From Stemphylium vesicarium (taxonomy: Eukaryota; Ascomycota; Dothideomycetes; Pleosporales; Pleosporaceae), in NCBI GenBank assembly GCA_004380135.1, contig QXCR01000090.1, positions 56,587 to 120,586 of the forward strand: a stretch of DNA of 64,000 nt, in the 5' to 3' direction. The notes under the pieces are model-generated. The model searched no databases, was not told the DNA's origin, and saw only the letters and a program-made list of their open reading frames with translations. The position numbers and the translations under genes are program-made. Position 1 is the stretch's first letter, and the number at the start of each line of letters is the position of its first letter. Of this stretch, positions 11,384 to 22,045 are shown piece by piece.

Positions 11384-11904
11384 GTGCAGGGTGGGCTGTA
11401 TGGGTGACGTGGTGCAGCTTTCGTGGGTTGGTCCTTTTTTCGAGTTTCTTTCATCTATGATACCATCCCGTAATACATGATCTTGAGTATGCTTGGCGTA
11501 TGGATGGGTTTAGTTCTTTCTACTTCATCGTTTATGCACAATACAATCACTAGAAAATCCGTTTCTTACGCTTCCTGCTTTCCCATTGCCGTGCGCTTAC
11601 TCTGTAGTCGTTAAGTGGAAGCCATCCGCCGAGCGGTTGCCAGGCACAGTGACAAACGGAAACCAAACTCAAGGGCCAGTTCACCCATCACACCACCTCG
11701 AGAGCGACCGCATTGACTAAGCGACAAAACGAGTCTTGAAGAGGCGCGATATGTGACGCTTGATTGCCGACAGTTGATCATGACATGCCCATCACTTGCC
11801 GACTTTGACAAGTAAATGCCTACATCTTCGACACTAAAGATTAGTTCTGTACTCACTGCTCGTTACTTACCCGCGCATAAGCTTTGCTTCCACAACGGTA
11901 AATA
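11384..11904. other. Intergenic
   Basis: The 3' flank of the App1 gene and the promoter of the next plus-strand gene. A minus ORF at 11611-11856 has no recognisable content. Confidence 0.45.
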
Positions 11905-13556
11905 ATGGCAGCAGGCCCCACTCAAGGGCCTGATCTCCTTCCTCTTTACGTCATCATAATCCTCATGACCGGTATATGCTGCTATTGCTTCTTTCTAGGC
12001 ACTGTTGCAGTGCGCTTGTGGTTCTACAAAGGTGCCCTTGGCCCTGAGCCGCAGAAGTTCATCGTCATCAGGAATGACACTGATAACAACGAGCGCCGAG
12101 ATGATGAGCCTGGATCCTTCGATGACGGCGTACGAAACCGGCGCAGAATCACTTTCGCAGGAAGTGAGGCGTCACTTGGCGAGCAGATTTCACAAAGCAC
12201 GGCACTGGATCCCCGAAGTTTCTTGTCAAACGCCCCGAAAGTCATCAATATACAGGATACTGGGGAAGGCTCATACGAGTTCCACGATGCTCGGACAAAG
12301 GCAGTCGTAGAAGAAGAGAGACGTATCTCACGTATGCCGGCTTTCGAAGCAGATGACTGCGGAGACGGTGAACTCTTTCCTTCCATACCCATAACCACAC
12401 AACCCATTGAAGAAGCGCCGAACCCATCATTCAGCGACACCGATGCAAACAAGCTGGGCTTAGAAACCATCGAACGTCGCGATTGGCTATTCGTCGACAG
12501 AAGTTACATCACCTACCTTCAATACCACGAAGCACGTGCAACCATCCTGCGCGACCAAAAACAGGATTGCATGTACATGCACCCGTACGGCAACGCTGAG
12601 GCAGCATGTCAAGAGCTATTGCAGGAAGTCGCTAGTTTCCTGGTTGATAACTACCCACAGACATTTTCGATCCAGAAGAAGCATTTCAGACGCCATATTC
12701 GTAACGAAGTTACTGCTGAGGTCTTCTCTTTGGAGAAGCCGTTTGATACCCCGCCACTGGAGACGTGCGCGAGGCTTGTGAATGAGGACTTTTGTATACT
12801 GGGGAGGAATAATTTTACTCGGATGTGGTATCTGTAAGTTTCTCCAAAAACACGAAAAAGAGAGCGAGAGAGTAGAAACAACGATGGATGGGGCAGATAC
12901 ATGCTGACTTTAAATTTCAGAATCGCAGGCGCGGTGTTATTTCCCGCTGGTTGGACTATACCCAACCCCGCCAATAGATCGCTCCAGGAGGTCCTAGACA
13001 AATACCCTGACCTGCCGCCTTTATGGCCTAGTACGTTCTCTCACTCTTCATTTTCAACCGCCAAAATTTGGTGAACAAACTAACCCTTCCGAAAGTCCTA
13101 CCTTCCATCCTCGACCTGCCTATGCTAAACAATCCCTCTCCCTACACCTTGTCACCATCCGCTAAAACATCCCTCCTCGCACGCAAAGAAATCTTTATCC
13201 AAACCTCACCCCGAGCCCACTCTCTCGCCTCTCTCCTCCACAAGCCCCGCCCCATGGACCTCTTCGCCGGAAACATCCAAGACCTGGCTCCATCTGACCT
13301 ACTTGTACGGCGGGAAACGCAAATGCTGCACCGGCTAACACGCTGCGGAGCCGTGGTACTGACGCTACGGACACAAACGGAGAGGTTGGTCGATGTGTTA
13401 GCTGATCGGGAGCAAAGAGATGATTTCATGAGAGAAGTAGAGGGCTGGGGGAGGGAGGAAGCGAGGATCAAAGGGAGAGATTTATGGATTGGGGGCGTGG
13501 AGAGGTGGATTGCTGGTAAGCCTGCTTTTAGGGATGATGTTACGATTGGGAGGTAG
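11905..13556 (+). CDS. DUF3445 (HRQ / heme-dependent N-demethylase-like) membrane-anchored protein
   Basis: Exons 11905-12833, 12921-13030 and 13096-13556 give 499 aa. Intron 1 (87 bp) ends TTTCAG. Intron 2 (65 bp) has CTAAC before an unusual AAAG acceptor, the only one that keeps the frame. Residues ~12-35 form a transmembrane anchor (YVIIILMTGICCYCFFLG) and ~40-185 are polar and probably disordered. The DUF3445 core follows: 'LFVDRSYITYLQYHEAR', 'SFLVDNYP', 'LVNEDFCIL', 'LIAGAVLFPAGWTI', and a terminal 'RRETQMLHRLTRCGAVVLTLRT' like the family's 'RSERQSLRRLPRSG' segment. Bacterial relatives are heme-dependent oxidative N-demethylases; fungal copies are uncharacterised. The stretch that normally holds 'VxRNNYF' is divergent here ('LARKEIFIQ'), so activity is uncertain. 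Confidence 0.82.
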
Positions 13557-13745
13557 GGAATATGAAAGCGCGTATGAGCAAAGAGACAGTATTCTTGAAA
13601 GTATTTGATTATGGCACTGAAAACACTCAGTAAAGGGTTGACATTGATCGCACAACTACATGTACATTCTCCCAACAAACCCTCGAATCCTTCACGCATA
13701 AGTGCGTTGGCTGCTTTTTTCATTAGCAAAAGACGCCGTGAAATG

Positions 13746-14607
13746 CTAGGGTGCAACATACGCATAACGCTCCTTGTTCGGATTATACGGAGGCGGCGAC
13801 CCAGTATCAACCTCCTTATTCACGGCCGCCTGTCTCGAAATCTTCCTCTTCCTTTCCCCAAAAACAGCCGCAGAAACCCAGAGCAGCCACATGATGCCCG
13901 CAATAACGCCATACGCAATCATCTGGCCGCGACTCGCAGCAAACCCCGTGAACGCGGGGGCATCCGAAGCAAGCAACAAGCCCAACCCCCCATTAATCAT
14001 TCCCAGGGTGATGAGAATGCGACCAAGCCAAAGATGGCCATAGGACCACACAGTCCTCCGACTGTGCTTCTTAAACTGAACATGGTGGATGAAACCGAGG
14101 ATAGGCTGGAAAAACAGCATGACGAAAACGATGATGCCGATGACGGGGTGGTAGTTGTCGAGCAGGTTCACGGGAATATTGTTGATCATCCAGACGCCGA
14201 TGCCAAACGCAGCGATGTAGACAAGGTAGGCGAAGAGCTGGAATATGCCGTGTACGATCCATACGCCGCGGAAGGAGCCGAGGCGGATGAGTATGGAACC
14301 GACGGGGAAGAAGAGGACGAATGCGAGGGCTGCGAGGACGCCGTGGGCTGCGATGAGTTTGCGGCGGGATTCTGGGTTTGCGTTTTGGAAACCGCTGTTT
14401 CCACCTGGTCCGTATTGGGATGCGGAGTCATTGTCGTCGTTGTCTCCACCTCCATATCCTCCTCCGGGCCCGTATTGACCACCAGGGCCATATTGTGCGG
14501 AGACGGCAGTAGCTGCTGCTGTTCTCAGAGTCAATGGGACATCTCGATGATCAAGATCACTCGTACACACCTAAACTGAGCAGGAGCGCTCTTGTGCTGA
14601 ACGTCAT
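13746..14607 (-). CDS. Secreted-type cytochrome b561-like membrane protein without a DOMON domain
   Basis: Exons 14607-14571 and 14518-13746 give 269 aa. The 37-nt first exon plus the start of exon 2 make a clean signal peptide, MTFSTRALLLSLAAATAVSA, across a 52-bp intron; without this splice the frame has no signal. A lumenal Gly-rich stretch with three QYGPGG units (residues ~21-50) follows. Five hydrophobic helices then carry conserved histidines ('AAHGVLAAL', 'IVHGIFQLF', 'DNYHPVIGIIVF', 'SYGHLWLGRI'), the pattern of b561-type transmembrane electron carriers attached to fungal cellobiose-dehydrogenase-like DOMON proteins. Here the DOMON part is replaced by the short repeat. The cytosolic tail is basic. 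Trans-membrane reduction of an extracellular acceptor is inferred. Confidence 0.85.
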
Positions 14608-16267
14608 AGTGAATTGGTGCCACGTCACACGAGAGAGCGCACAGAATATGACAACACAACACTCACGGAGAGGATTAGAAGGAAAACCTATGCTACTTAT
14701 TCGTTCGAAGGGCTGCGCCTGCTGATCTTACAGCAGGCCTGGCAATGCAAGCCAAGTACGCCCAAACCGTCGCAACATACCCAAAACAGACACAAATGAC
14801 GCTGTCCAAAGCAGAGTATGGTTCGGCTTACGCGTTTCCGCAGCGTTTGTGAGTGTTTCGAGTGGTGGACATTGTGCAGCTAGTGCCTGGATTGGAGGGG
14901 GGTCGGGATACACATGGAGAGCCGGAAGTGAGATGTCGGCGAAACAAACTGCTTGAAGCTCCGACATGTTACCCATGGGTTGTTGGATGGTTACCTGAGG
15001 CAGGCAAAAACTCCGATGACGTCGATACTGAAGCGGTTGTCTCAGGTCGTCTAAAAATGGAGGGGCCTGACGGTTTCAGCAACGGCGAGCACGTGCCTGC
15101 GCGAGAACGTGTCTGCTGCCTTGACGGGCCATCGCGTCCCACTGTATCGAAACGGCTAGAAGGATGCGTGACCCGCGATCCTATTGTAGGCAACGACTAG
15201 GCTGCGTAGTTTCCACTTCGTCTCTGTAGGGCACATGAGGTGAAAAGTGTCAGATCTGTCATGAGCGCAAGGCTGGCTGGTGACTGGGCAGCCAGATGAC
15301 GTGCTTCACTTTGGTGTGAAGCATCTACCTTGCTGTATGTTTGCGCTGGCCCGCGGTAGTAAGAAGGTTGGAATAACTTGTACCTAGGTATCCTCGACGA
15401 TTCACGACATGGCGGTCGACATCGTGATGTGGCAGCTCCACGCAACCCGTCGACCCGTCGTGCTCGACCCCATGGCGGTCAGAGCGCGGGTGTTGAGCTT
15501 TTCTACCGCCTTCTATCCGGGGTCATGGCAGGGCCAGGCACAGGCACATGGCGGTATTCCAGAGATGCGGTATTGGTCATGTGCTGCTCGGTGCAGTCAT
15601 TCGTCCCAGGTACTATGTGACTGCATAGCCACAGCAGAGCAGGTCTCGAGGCTGCATCATCTAAGAGTCACCTGTAGAATAGCGGCGCCCTCGCCACGGC
15701 CGCGTGCTGGCAGAAATCTGCGCCCTTTTGCAGTTGTCCAACGTCGTCGTGAGTCGAACAAGCAAAAGGAGGTGAGGTGCTAAGATTATGATGAGTTGTT
15801 TGGGCAAGAAGGAGGTGAAGAGTCTTACAACGCTACAACGCTGAGTTGTGCAACGCCCAGCACCAGGCATGACTCCTGCAACGCCCGAACTTCGGCTGCG
15901 CCACCTGACCAATCACGCGCCGCGACGGTTGCGACAGCGGGCCCCGATTCGCTGGCATCGGGCATGTTCCTTTTCCCCGTCACACCACTGGTGCGGCTCT
16001 GAGTCACCCTGCAGCCTACTGACATGGCCAACTTAGTAGGGTACCTGCATGAGTGATGCGAAGTCATCCCGTGTATATAAGGATGCCACGGTATCTTGTC
16101 TCCATGTCTGCCCCTACTGAGATTATCAGTCGCATTTGCGGCTGTTCGCCCCACCCATCTCCATCTCCCTCCCCCCTACTACTATAACAACTACCCGACC
16201 GCAACATTACATCTCATCCTTATTATCTCTCCTCTAATCGACCGAAACTTGAAAACAAGACACGAAA
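14608..16267. other. Intergenic, 1.6 kb
   Basis: Region between divergent genes. Overlapping short ORFs (14728-15783) lack conserved content. A perfect TACCTAGGTA palindrome lies at 15381-15390. The last ~200 bp look like a core promoter, with a TATA box and then a C/T-rich leader. Confidence 0.5.
16074..16080 (+). promoter_or_regulatory. TATA box upstream of the 131-aa small gene
   Basis: TATATAA about 190 bp before the ATG at 16268, followed by a C/T-rich leader typical of fungal transcription starts. It supports the small ORF as a real gene. Confidence 0.45.
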
Positions 16268-16663
16268 ATGGGCAAACGTCACAACAGAAAGCGAACTCGA
16301 AGTCGGCCTAGGAACCGCAACAACAACAACCTCAATGTTAATACGACAATGCCAATGCCAATCCACACGCGAAGCGAATCTGTCAGCAGCACCAGTTCTT
16401 CGACACTCTCAGCGACAAGCTCTTGCTTCCAGCCTTCCGGCTGCTCCCTCGCCGGCGTGCCGGCGAACGACTGGCAACAAACCTACACGGCATGGCAGAC
16501 GCGCCTGCGACTCCAGCGCGAGCAGGAGCAAGAGCAAGAATTGGAGACGCAAAGACTTCGCATCTTTGGCGGACTACCCGAGGATGAGCGATGCCTGATG
16601 GAGCCCATGCTCAAGGTCGTCACGGATCTCTTCGACGGCTTCTACGACTACGAGGACCCTTGA
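16268..16663 (+). CDS. Small basic/low-complexity hypothetical protein (131 aa)
   Basis: Single exon with a strong start context (GAAAATGGG). The N-terminus is very basic (MGKRHNRKRTRSRPR), then Asn-rich and Ser/Thr-rich low complexity. A central 'WQQTYTAWQTRLRLQRE' leads into a short Gln/Glu helix, and the acidic end is 'FDGFYDYEDP'. No known domain is recognised. Support comes from the TATA box, the start context and a tail that does not look random. It is probably lineage-restricted. The basic N-terminus could direct it to the nucleus, which is inference only. Confidence 0.55.
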   Translation: MGKRHNRKRTRSRPRNRNNNNLNVNTTMPMPIHTRSESVSSTSSSTLSATSSCFQPSGCSLAGVPANDWQQTYTAWQTRLRLQREQEQEQELETQRLRIFGGLPEDERCLMEPMLKVVTDLFDGFYDYEDP

Positions 16664-17970
16664 AGATCGAACCGGTGACCTGCAGCATAATATCTCCACT
16701 CTCGTGCATACCCACATCCCCATCTCCACTTTTTTCTATCTTGTCGCAGGGGTAAACAAGGGAAGCGGTGAGGGCATGCATCTCTCTATACACATGGTCT
16801 TTGTGTCTAGACCGCATGTTTCTCTCTCTCTCTCTCTTGGCCCTTGCTTAGTTCGGCCCACATCCCAACAACAGCTTGGGCCATGCGTAATTCTTGTCGA
16901 CCGCAAACCCCCCGACTTCTTGTCTCTCGCACACAACCCGACACAAATCAACAACAACTACACGACCGATGACTCTGGTAGCCAGGCGGAGGCGTGGGAT
17001 ATCATCTGGGCACGGACTCGTAGCAGATCCGACTACACCTTGCTTATCCACTTTACAAAAGTGTGATGCGCGAGTCGCGGTTGGATTGGTTCATCATTGC
17101 TCAGCCCTAGGACTCCGGCTTTCTACGCATGAGTGGTGGATATGAAGGAAGAGGTGGAAACAAGGCAGCTTGATGCGCGCTCGGTGCTGGCATCTGCTTG
17201 AGTCTCCCGACTCGCGGATGCAAGTGCTGAGTTTGAGCGTCGCTGCCTTGGCGGAGGAGTATGGAAGGTGGGAAGGAATACGCGTATTGGTGGAGGAGTC
17301 ATCGGAACCGAAGGATGTTTGTTGTGCCTTTTCTGCTGGCTTTGCACAAGCACGTCCTGCACTGCGAAGACCGAGAGATAGCAATGTGCCGGATTAATGA
17401 TTTCAACAACTTTTTCCACATAATCTCTAGTTTATAGTAAAGTCAGTTTATACCTATTAGCTCTACCTTTGCATCTTGTGTTCGTTGTGCTGGTCGTGAT
17501 CGCTTCATTCCGTCTTCACGTTTTACTGATCAAGGTACTAACATCACATCCGTGACACAAGCGCATGTTCGCTTTCTACTATCTACCCCAGTGTTCGTCA
17601 GCAAGTGTTGACGGAAGAGGTCCTGGTATGCTTGCACGCAAATACAGGCCACATCTCTGAGGTCATCACTGTATTGATTTGCGCTTGTCTGGTGAATCAG
17701 TATTGCAAACGCACTAGCAATGCATCAACAGTTGTCTAACACAATGCTTCGCGTTTGTCCTTCACAGCCCACTTCACTGCGGCCGCTGTGCACAATTATC
17801 AAGTTCACAAAGCCTTTGTCTCGCAACCATGCACTCACTCAACCCTTGGTATCTCTTCTTGGGCCCGCGACTAGTAGTCGCACTTACACTAATCACGAAA
17901 AGAAACAGCTTCAACCGGTTAAGACTTTAGCGGCTGAGAGGTCTACTGTAGCATTGCCGAGCTGGTAGAC
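16664..17970. other. Intergenic, 1.3 kb
   Basis: Contains a (CT)n run near 16818-16840 and no conserved ORF. An 82-codon ORF (17720-17968) ends just before the ATG of the next gene and could be an upstream ORF in its leader. Confidence 0.45.
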
Positions 17971-18474
17971 ATGCCACCTTACTGGGACCCCCTGGGCGAA
18001 TTCGAACCCCACACGACAAAGTATAAACTGACCGTTTTTGTGCCACCACGCCCAGGACCGCGCTGGTTGCCTTCCATCTTCACCAGCACACCCGCCACAG
18101 CCCATTCCAATAGCACTCCAACCTCCCCTTCACCAGATAAGCACTCAGACCTCGGCTGCTTACTACCCGAAGACCTCCTTTACTTAGCCACAAAAACCAT
18201 TGTACTGAAAAGCTGGCAATTTCCATATCAGATGCGGTGCGAGCATACCCAAGGTAAAAACGGTGGTGGGGAGGGCGTAAAGGGTTGTAACAAGGGTTGC
18301 TATGTATTAGAAAAGGGAGGGGGGGCTGTCATGTGGAAGTGCAAGAGGGGTGATTGTGAAGGGCATGTTTACAGTGGAGATGTGAAGAGCGACGAGCATG
18401 GCAGGATCTGTTTCGGAAAGAAGGGCGAAAGGATAGTTTGTTTGGAGCCATTACAAAAGGATGAAGGCGAGTAA
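17971..18474 (+). CDS. Cysteine-rich hypothetical protein (167 aa)
   Basis: Single exon. The first half is Pro/Ser-rich after 'YKLTVFVPP'. The second half has eight cysteines in paired form: 'RCEHTQ', 'GCNKGCYV', 'WKCKRGDCEG', 'RICFG' and 'IVCLE'. This spacing suggests a small metal-binding or knuckle-like fold, but no known family was recognised. There is no signal peptide, so disulphide-based secretion is unlikely. The ATG is the first in a frame open since a TGA about 35 nt upstream. An 82-codon ORF ends 2 nt before it and may act as an upstream ORF. Confidence 0.55.
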   Translation: MPPYWDPLGEFEPHTTKYKLTVFVPPRPGPRWLPSIFTSTPATAHSNSTPTSPSPDKHSDLGCLLPEDLLYLATKTIVLKSWQFPYQMRCEHTQGKNGGGEGVKGCNKGCYVLEKGGGAVMWKCKRGDCEGHVYSGDVKSDEHGRICFGKKGERIVCLEPLQKDEGE

Positions 18475-18651
18475 GACTTGTTCATATGTCAATGTTGCCA
18501 AAAGAAGCACTGAAGATTCAATGATACCCTGAATGATTAAATGACTATGATTGTGCAAGAGGTAGATGCGTGACGTGTAAAAGGGGTATATGCTGTACGT
18601 AAAATTGCTTGACATCCTCCACCGGTATTATTCAATCTCGTCTTGGAGAAT

Positions 18652-19440
18652 CTACAAGAAGAAAGCGGCAGCGGCACCAAGGCCAGCAAGAGCAGGAACC
18701 ATGGTCATCATGGGCGCAGCACCGGTAGCCTCCTCGGGTGACCCCGAGGTCTGGGATGCACCAGAGCTGGCAGCCTCAGTACCAGAAGAAGTGGGTGAGT
18801 CGGTCTCGGAGGCGGGCTCTGAATCGTCACTCTCGGAGGCGGTGGCGGTGGCACTGCTTGCAGATGCGGTGGCAGCCGCAGAAGCGTCGGGAAGCGAGTC
18901 TCCGCCAGCGGTGATGACGATCTCGGCCATGCTGAAGTATCCCGCAGGAAGCGTGGTGGTCGTCGATGTGTCGAGGGCTCCACCGGTGCATAGCTCGGAA
19001 ATGGCGTCGGGACCCTCGCATACTGAGCTGAGGGCTTCGTCCAGACCCTTGGTCGTCATAGTGCAGGTCGCTTCTTCAGCATCGGTGTTCTTGCGGGTGC
19101 ATTCGCCAGCAAGGTTGACAGTGATACCATCCTCTGCGACTTCGGCATTGAACGCATAGTAGGTGTTGCCTGCAATGGTAACCGTTTGGGCCAACTGGTC
19201 CTAAACGTAGTATGTTAGTGAATAATTCTACACCTCAAATTTGTTCTAGCTTACAACAATGTTGGTTACATCATCCAGGCCAGGGAATGAGACCGAGAGA
19301 GTAGTACGGTCGTTCTCAACGTTCATGACTGAGGCCTCATACGTGACATCAGACCCTTCGCCACCGGGCATCCAAGCCGAAGTAGTCATTTGCGCAGTTG
19401 CGCATGACACAAGGAGTGCGGTGGAGAAAAACTTAGACAT
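18652..19440 (-). CDS. Secreted GPI-anchored Ser/Thr-rich protein
   Basis: Exons 19440-19255 and 19200-18652 give 244 aa; the 54-bp intron (GTAAGC...TTTAG) is phase 0 and joins 'VTNIV' to 'DQLAQTVTI'. The signal peptide is MSKFFSTALLVSCATA. The mature part is a ~130-residue domain with four cysteines ('GECTRKN', 'ATCTMTT', 'SVCEGP', 'ELCTGG') and beta-rich segments. A Ser/Ala/Thr-rich stalk and a C-terminal hydrophobic tail (MVPALAGLGAAAAFFL) typical of GPI attachment follow. This architecture is common for fungal cell-surface proteins of unknown function. It is convergent with the Cys-rich gene, with 177 bp between them. Confidence 0.87.
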
Positions 19441-20576
19441 GATGCTCGTTGGTGATGATGGAAGCGAGTGTGATCTTTGATTATTGGGTGTTAAGGTGGA
19501 AATTACACGCGGTGATCGACAAGCAATAAAGAGCGATGTTGACGAGGAAGAAATACAACGGGGACTTTAGGGTCTACTTAACCAAGAGGATCAGAACCGA
19601 CTGTCTGGTCTAGACAGCTGCTGAAGCGCACGATGCGGGCGGCCTGAGCCGCATTGACCCCCTGGGAGCAAGCAGCGCGCCTATTCAGGCTGCTAAGCAC
19701 CCGACAAGGCTAGCTGAATCCTGCTTTAGAGACTTCTGCCTGGAGGAAATTACGGGAAAATAATCCGAAATGCTTTTCATCGAAGCAGTATCAGGGGATA
19801 AGTCGGGTGGCTTGCACAAGTTTTGGTGTTGCAGGTGGCCCTCGATCAACCATTTCGCAATGATTGGGTCATTACATGCAGAATTCAGACATTCGACCTG
19901 GTAGTCGTTTTTGATGCAACGGCGTTGATGTGCTGGTCGTACTGCCGGCGCCTTCGCTGCGCTGCAAAGTTCGCGGGTGACATCCTAGCGGAGGCGTGTT
20001 TCGGGCGCTCCTCTCAGAACCAATACCGGGGACGCCAATTTCGTTAGGCGAGCGTGGCGTCGAGGCCTACTGGCCTGATATTGACATAGGGGCATCGCTC
20101 CTCCCGGGCGTTAGCGACTAGCAGGCACGAGGAAGAGCAAGATCCGATATCGAATTGTAGGGAGGATCATCGATCATGGAGTCGAAGACGAGAGTAGGGG
20201 CCTTGCAGTAGGATTTTCGCCAAGAACCCATGACATGATGTCACCGGAATTCGGCAAGGCTTCACACATCCCTGTAACCGCCATGCATACTAACATGCTT
20301 ACTGAGAATATCGATTGCGCAGTATGATGATTACGGTAAAACCTGGGTATCGCGCATAAAGTAAACAAATCACATCGCAAACGCCCTTCGTCGCGCACCC
20401 ACTCCCGTTTCTAAATCTGGACGCATCACAAACCCCCCGGCTCATACAGCCAACACCACATGTATTGGTGTCCTCGTATCGCTCGAATGGCTAAAGGTGG
20501 CAATTTCGATCGTACTTTCGCTCATTCGATGAGCCTGTTGCGCCCTCTTCTTCGTAACGTCTTGTCCGGCTGACAC
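19441..20576. other. Intergenic, 1.1 kb
   Basis: No ORF longer than ~75 codons with coding character. The first ~150 bp should hold the promoter of the GPI-protein gene. No repeat or RNA gene recognised. Confidence 0.45.
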
Positions 20577-20816
20577 TTAGGCGTTGTCGCTGTGGAGTTG
20601 CGCGCCGCGGCGCATACCGCTCGAAAAGTTGTAGTCGTCGTCGTCGTTGTCTCTTGCGCGAAGAAGCTCCTTGGACCATCCTTGGAATGGCTTCTTAATT
20701 GCTGATCGTAGTGAAGAAGTTGAGAGAACATGGCCTTGGCTCAAGGAGTCCGATCGACCAACCGGGGCCGTGACAGAAGAGCTGCGGCTGGTGGGCTTGG
20801 AAGTTTGTGCGACCAT
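20577..20816 (-). CDS. Small hypothetical protein (79 aa)
   Basis: The frame is open upstream to 21002, but the context points to the ATG at 20816 (MVAQTSKPTSRSS). A TATATA element about 150 bp upstream and a leader of fitting length place the earlier codons in the 5' UTR. The protein is Ser-rich at the N-terminus, then has 'SAIKKPFQGWSKELLRARD', a run of four Asp and 'YNFSSGMRRGAQLH'. No domain is recognised. The aromatic/basic central motif and the promoter layout argue for a real small gene, perhaps confined to Pleosporales. Confidence 0.5.
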   Translation of the reverse strand: MVAQTSKPTSRSSSVTAPVGRSDSLSQGHVLSTSSLRSAIKKPFQGWSKELLRARDNDDDDYNFSSGMRRGAQLHSDNA

Positions 20817-21601
20817 GTTGAATGAAGAAAGATTGTTATGAGTGGTAATAGTAGATTCAAAGAAAGCGTGGATAGTGAGTGACTTCTGGTAAGTTGAGAG
20901 TATGGTATGAGAGCTGCTGATGCTTTGCTTGATTGACTCTCTCCCAGCACATGGAAACAAGGCGATATATACACATTCGCGGACCCTGAATCCTAACAAC
21001 ACAACGCCGAGCCATCGCCGAAAAGCCTCTCACCAACAGACACGGCTATCGCGACCCACATCAAAAGCCTCAACCATGAAGTTCCTGATCGACCGGTCCC
21101 AAGAGATACGATTTGTTGATTGGTCGGGGAGAACTCGGGGGCTCGGGATCGCTCGGCGACAGGAGAAATTCGGAAACATTCGGAATGGATAAAACTCGAT
21201 AACATTGCCAAGGTCGCCATCGAGAAACAAGAAGGTCTATGTGGACGTTCGAAACACTCGGCATTATAGCCCGGAGGAATATAATCGATAGTGCAGATGT
21301 GAAGCGGTAGTCTTCACGTCACCACCCAGATAGGTAGGCTTCAACGCCAGCTCATGAGTACCTAGTAACTTCTAGCTACAAGGAGGCCATTGAGAGACTC
21401 GTAGTGTTTCCACCCGATCCTCGAGCATAGGCCAGCAGGAGCAGCCCACTCAAGGCACCCCAAAGATCATCATCAAAGTCCCCTCTTGCATCCACCTCCA
21501 CCCCCAGCGCTAATCAGCCAGTTATAAGCCGTTCTCTTAGCGCATCGATATCTGCCTACCCAAATTGCGTATGCCTCATGTTCCCGAATCGAGACGAAAA
21601 G
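20817..21601. other. Intergenic
   Basis: Promoter of the 79-aa gene (TATATA at 20966-20971) and the 3' flank of the RING gene. No supported ORF. Confidence 0.45.
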
Positions 21602-22045
21602 TCATCTCAGTCCTCGATGAATCGTTTTAAATGCATCATCTACATCTCTCAAACGTCTTTCCCATGTCGCGACTTGCAGCCGAAGGGCAGCCACTGATTC
21701 CAAGAGCTCGTGAGCCGCTAATTGCACGCGCTCGACATCCCCTGAGTAGATCAACTTCGAGCGGCACTTTGGGCATGTGGCTTCTTGTCGCTCGAGCAGC
21801 CTGCTCTGCAGCCAGGTGGCGAGACACAGCCCGTGAAAAGTATGCGAGCATTTCTTGGTACGCACTACGGTTGTAGCTGAGACAGTAGAGATTCCTTCCA
21901 TGGTCTCTGCCGAATCAGCCCCGTCGGCTTCGCCACAGATATTGCACTCAGCGCCGTTTGCGACATAGTGATTGTCGGGAAGATACTCGACGTCGCGTTC
22001 GAAGTATTTTGTGAGTCTCGTGATAGCTCGAGAAGGGTTTGGCAT
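21602..22045 (-). CDS. RING-H2 finger protein, probable E3 ubiquitin ligase
   Basis: 147 aa from the ATG at 22045; the open frame runs further upstream but begins with TTG. Cysteines and histidines at C34, C37, C66, H68, H71, C74, C91 and C94 form a complete RING-H2 set (C-x2-C, C-x-H-x2-H-x2-C, C-x2-C) with the usual Trp after the sixth ligand ('LATWL'). A C-terminal amphipathic helix (residues ~105-145) could be a short coiled coil. There is no transmembrane segment. It should recruit an E2 and ubiquitinate unknown substrates. It is intronless and well separated from its neighbours. Confidence 0.85.
   Translation of the reverse strand: MPNPSRAITRLTKYFERDVEYLPDNHYVANGAECNICGEADGADSAETMEGISTVSATTVVRTKKCSHTFHGLCLATWLQSRLLERQEATCPKCRSKLIYSGDVERVQLAAHELLESVAALRLQVATWERRLRDVDDAFKTIHRGLR

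Noticed and set aside
13142..13810. 222-codon minus ORF opposite the DUF3445 gene end
   Set aside because: Overlaps a conserved exon on the other strand; no domain.
16655..16680. tRNA-like B-box (GGTTCGATC on the minus strand)
   Set aside because: No matching T-stem, A-box or acceptor stem around it.
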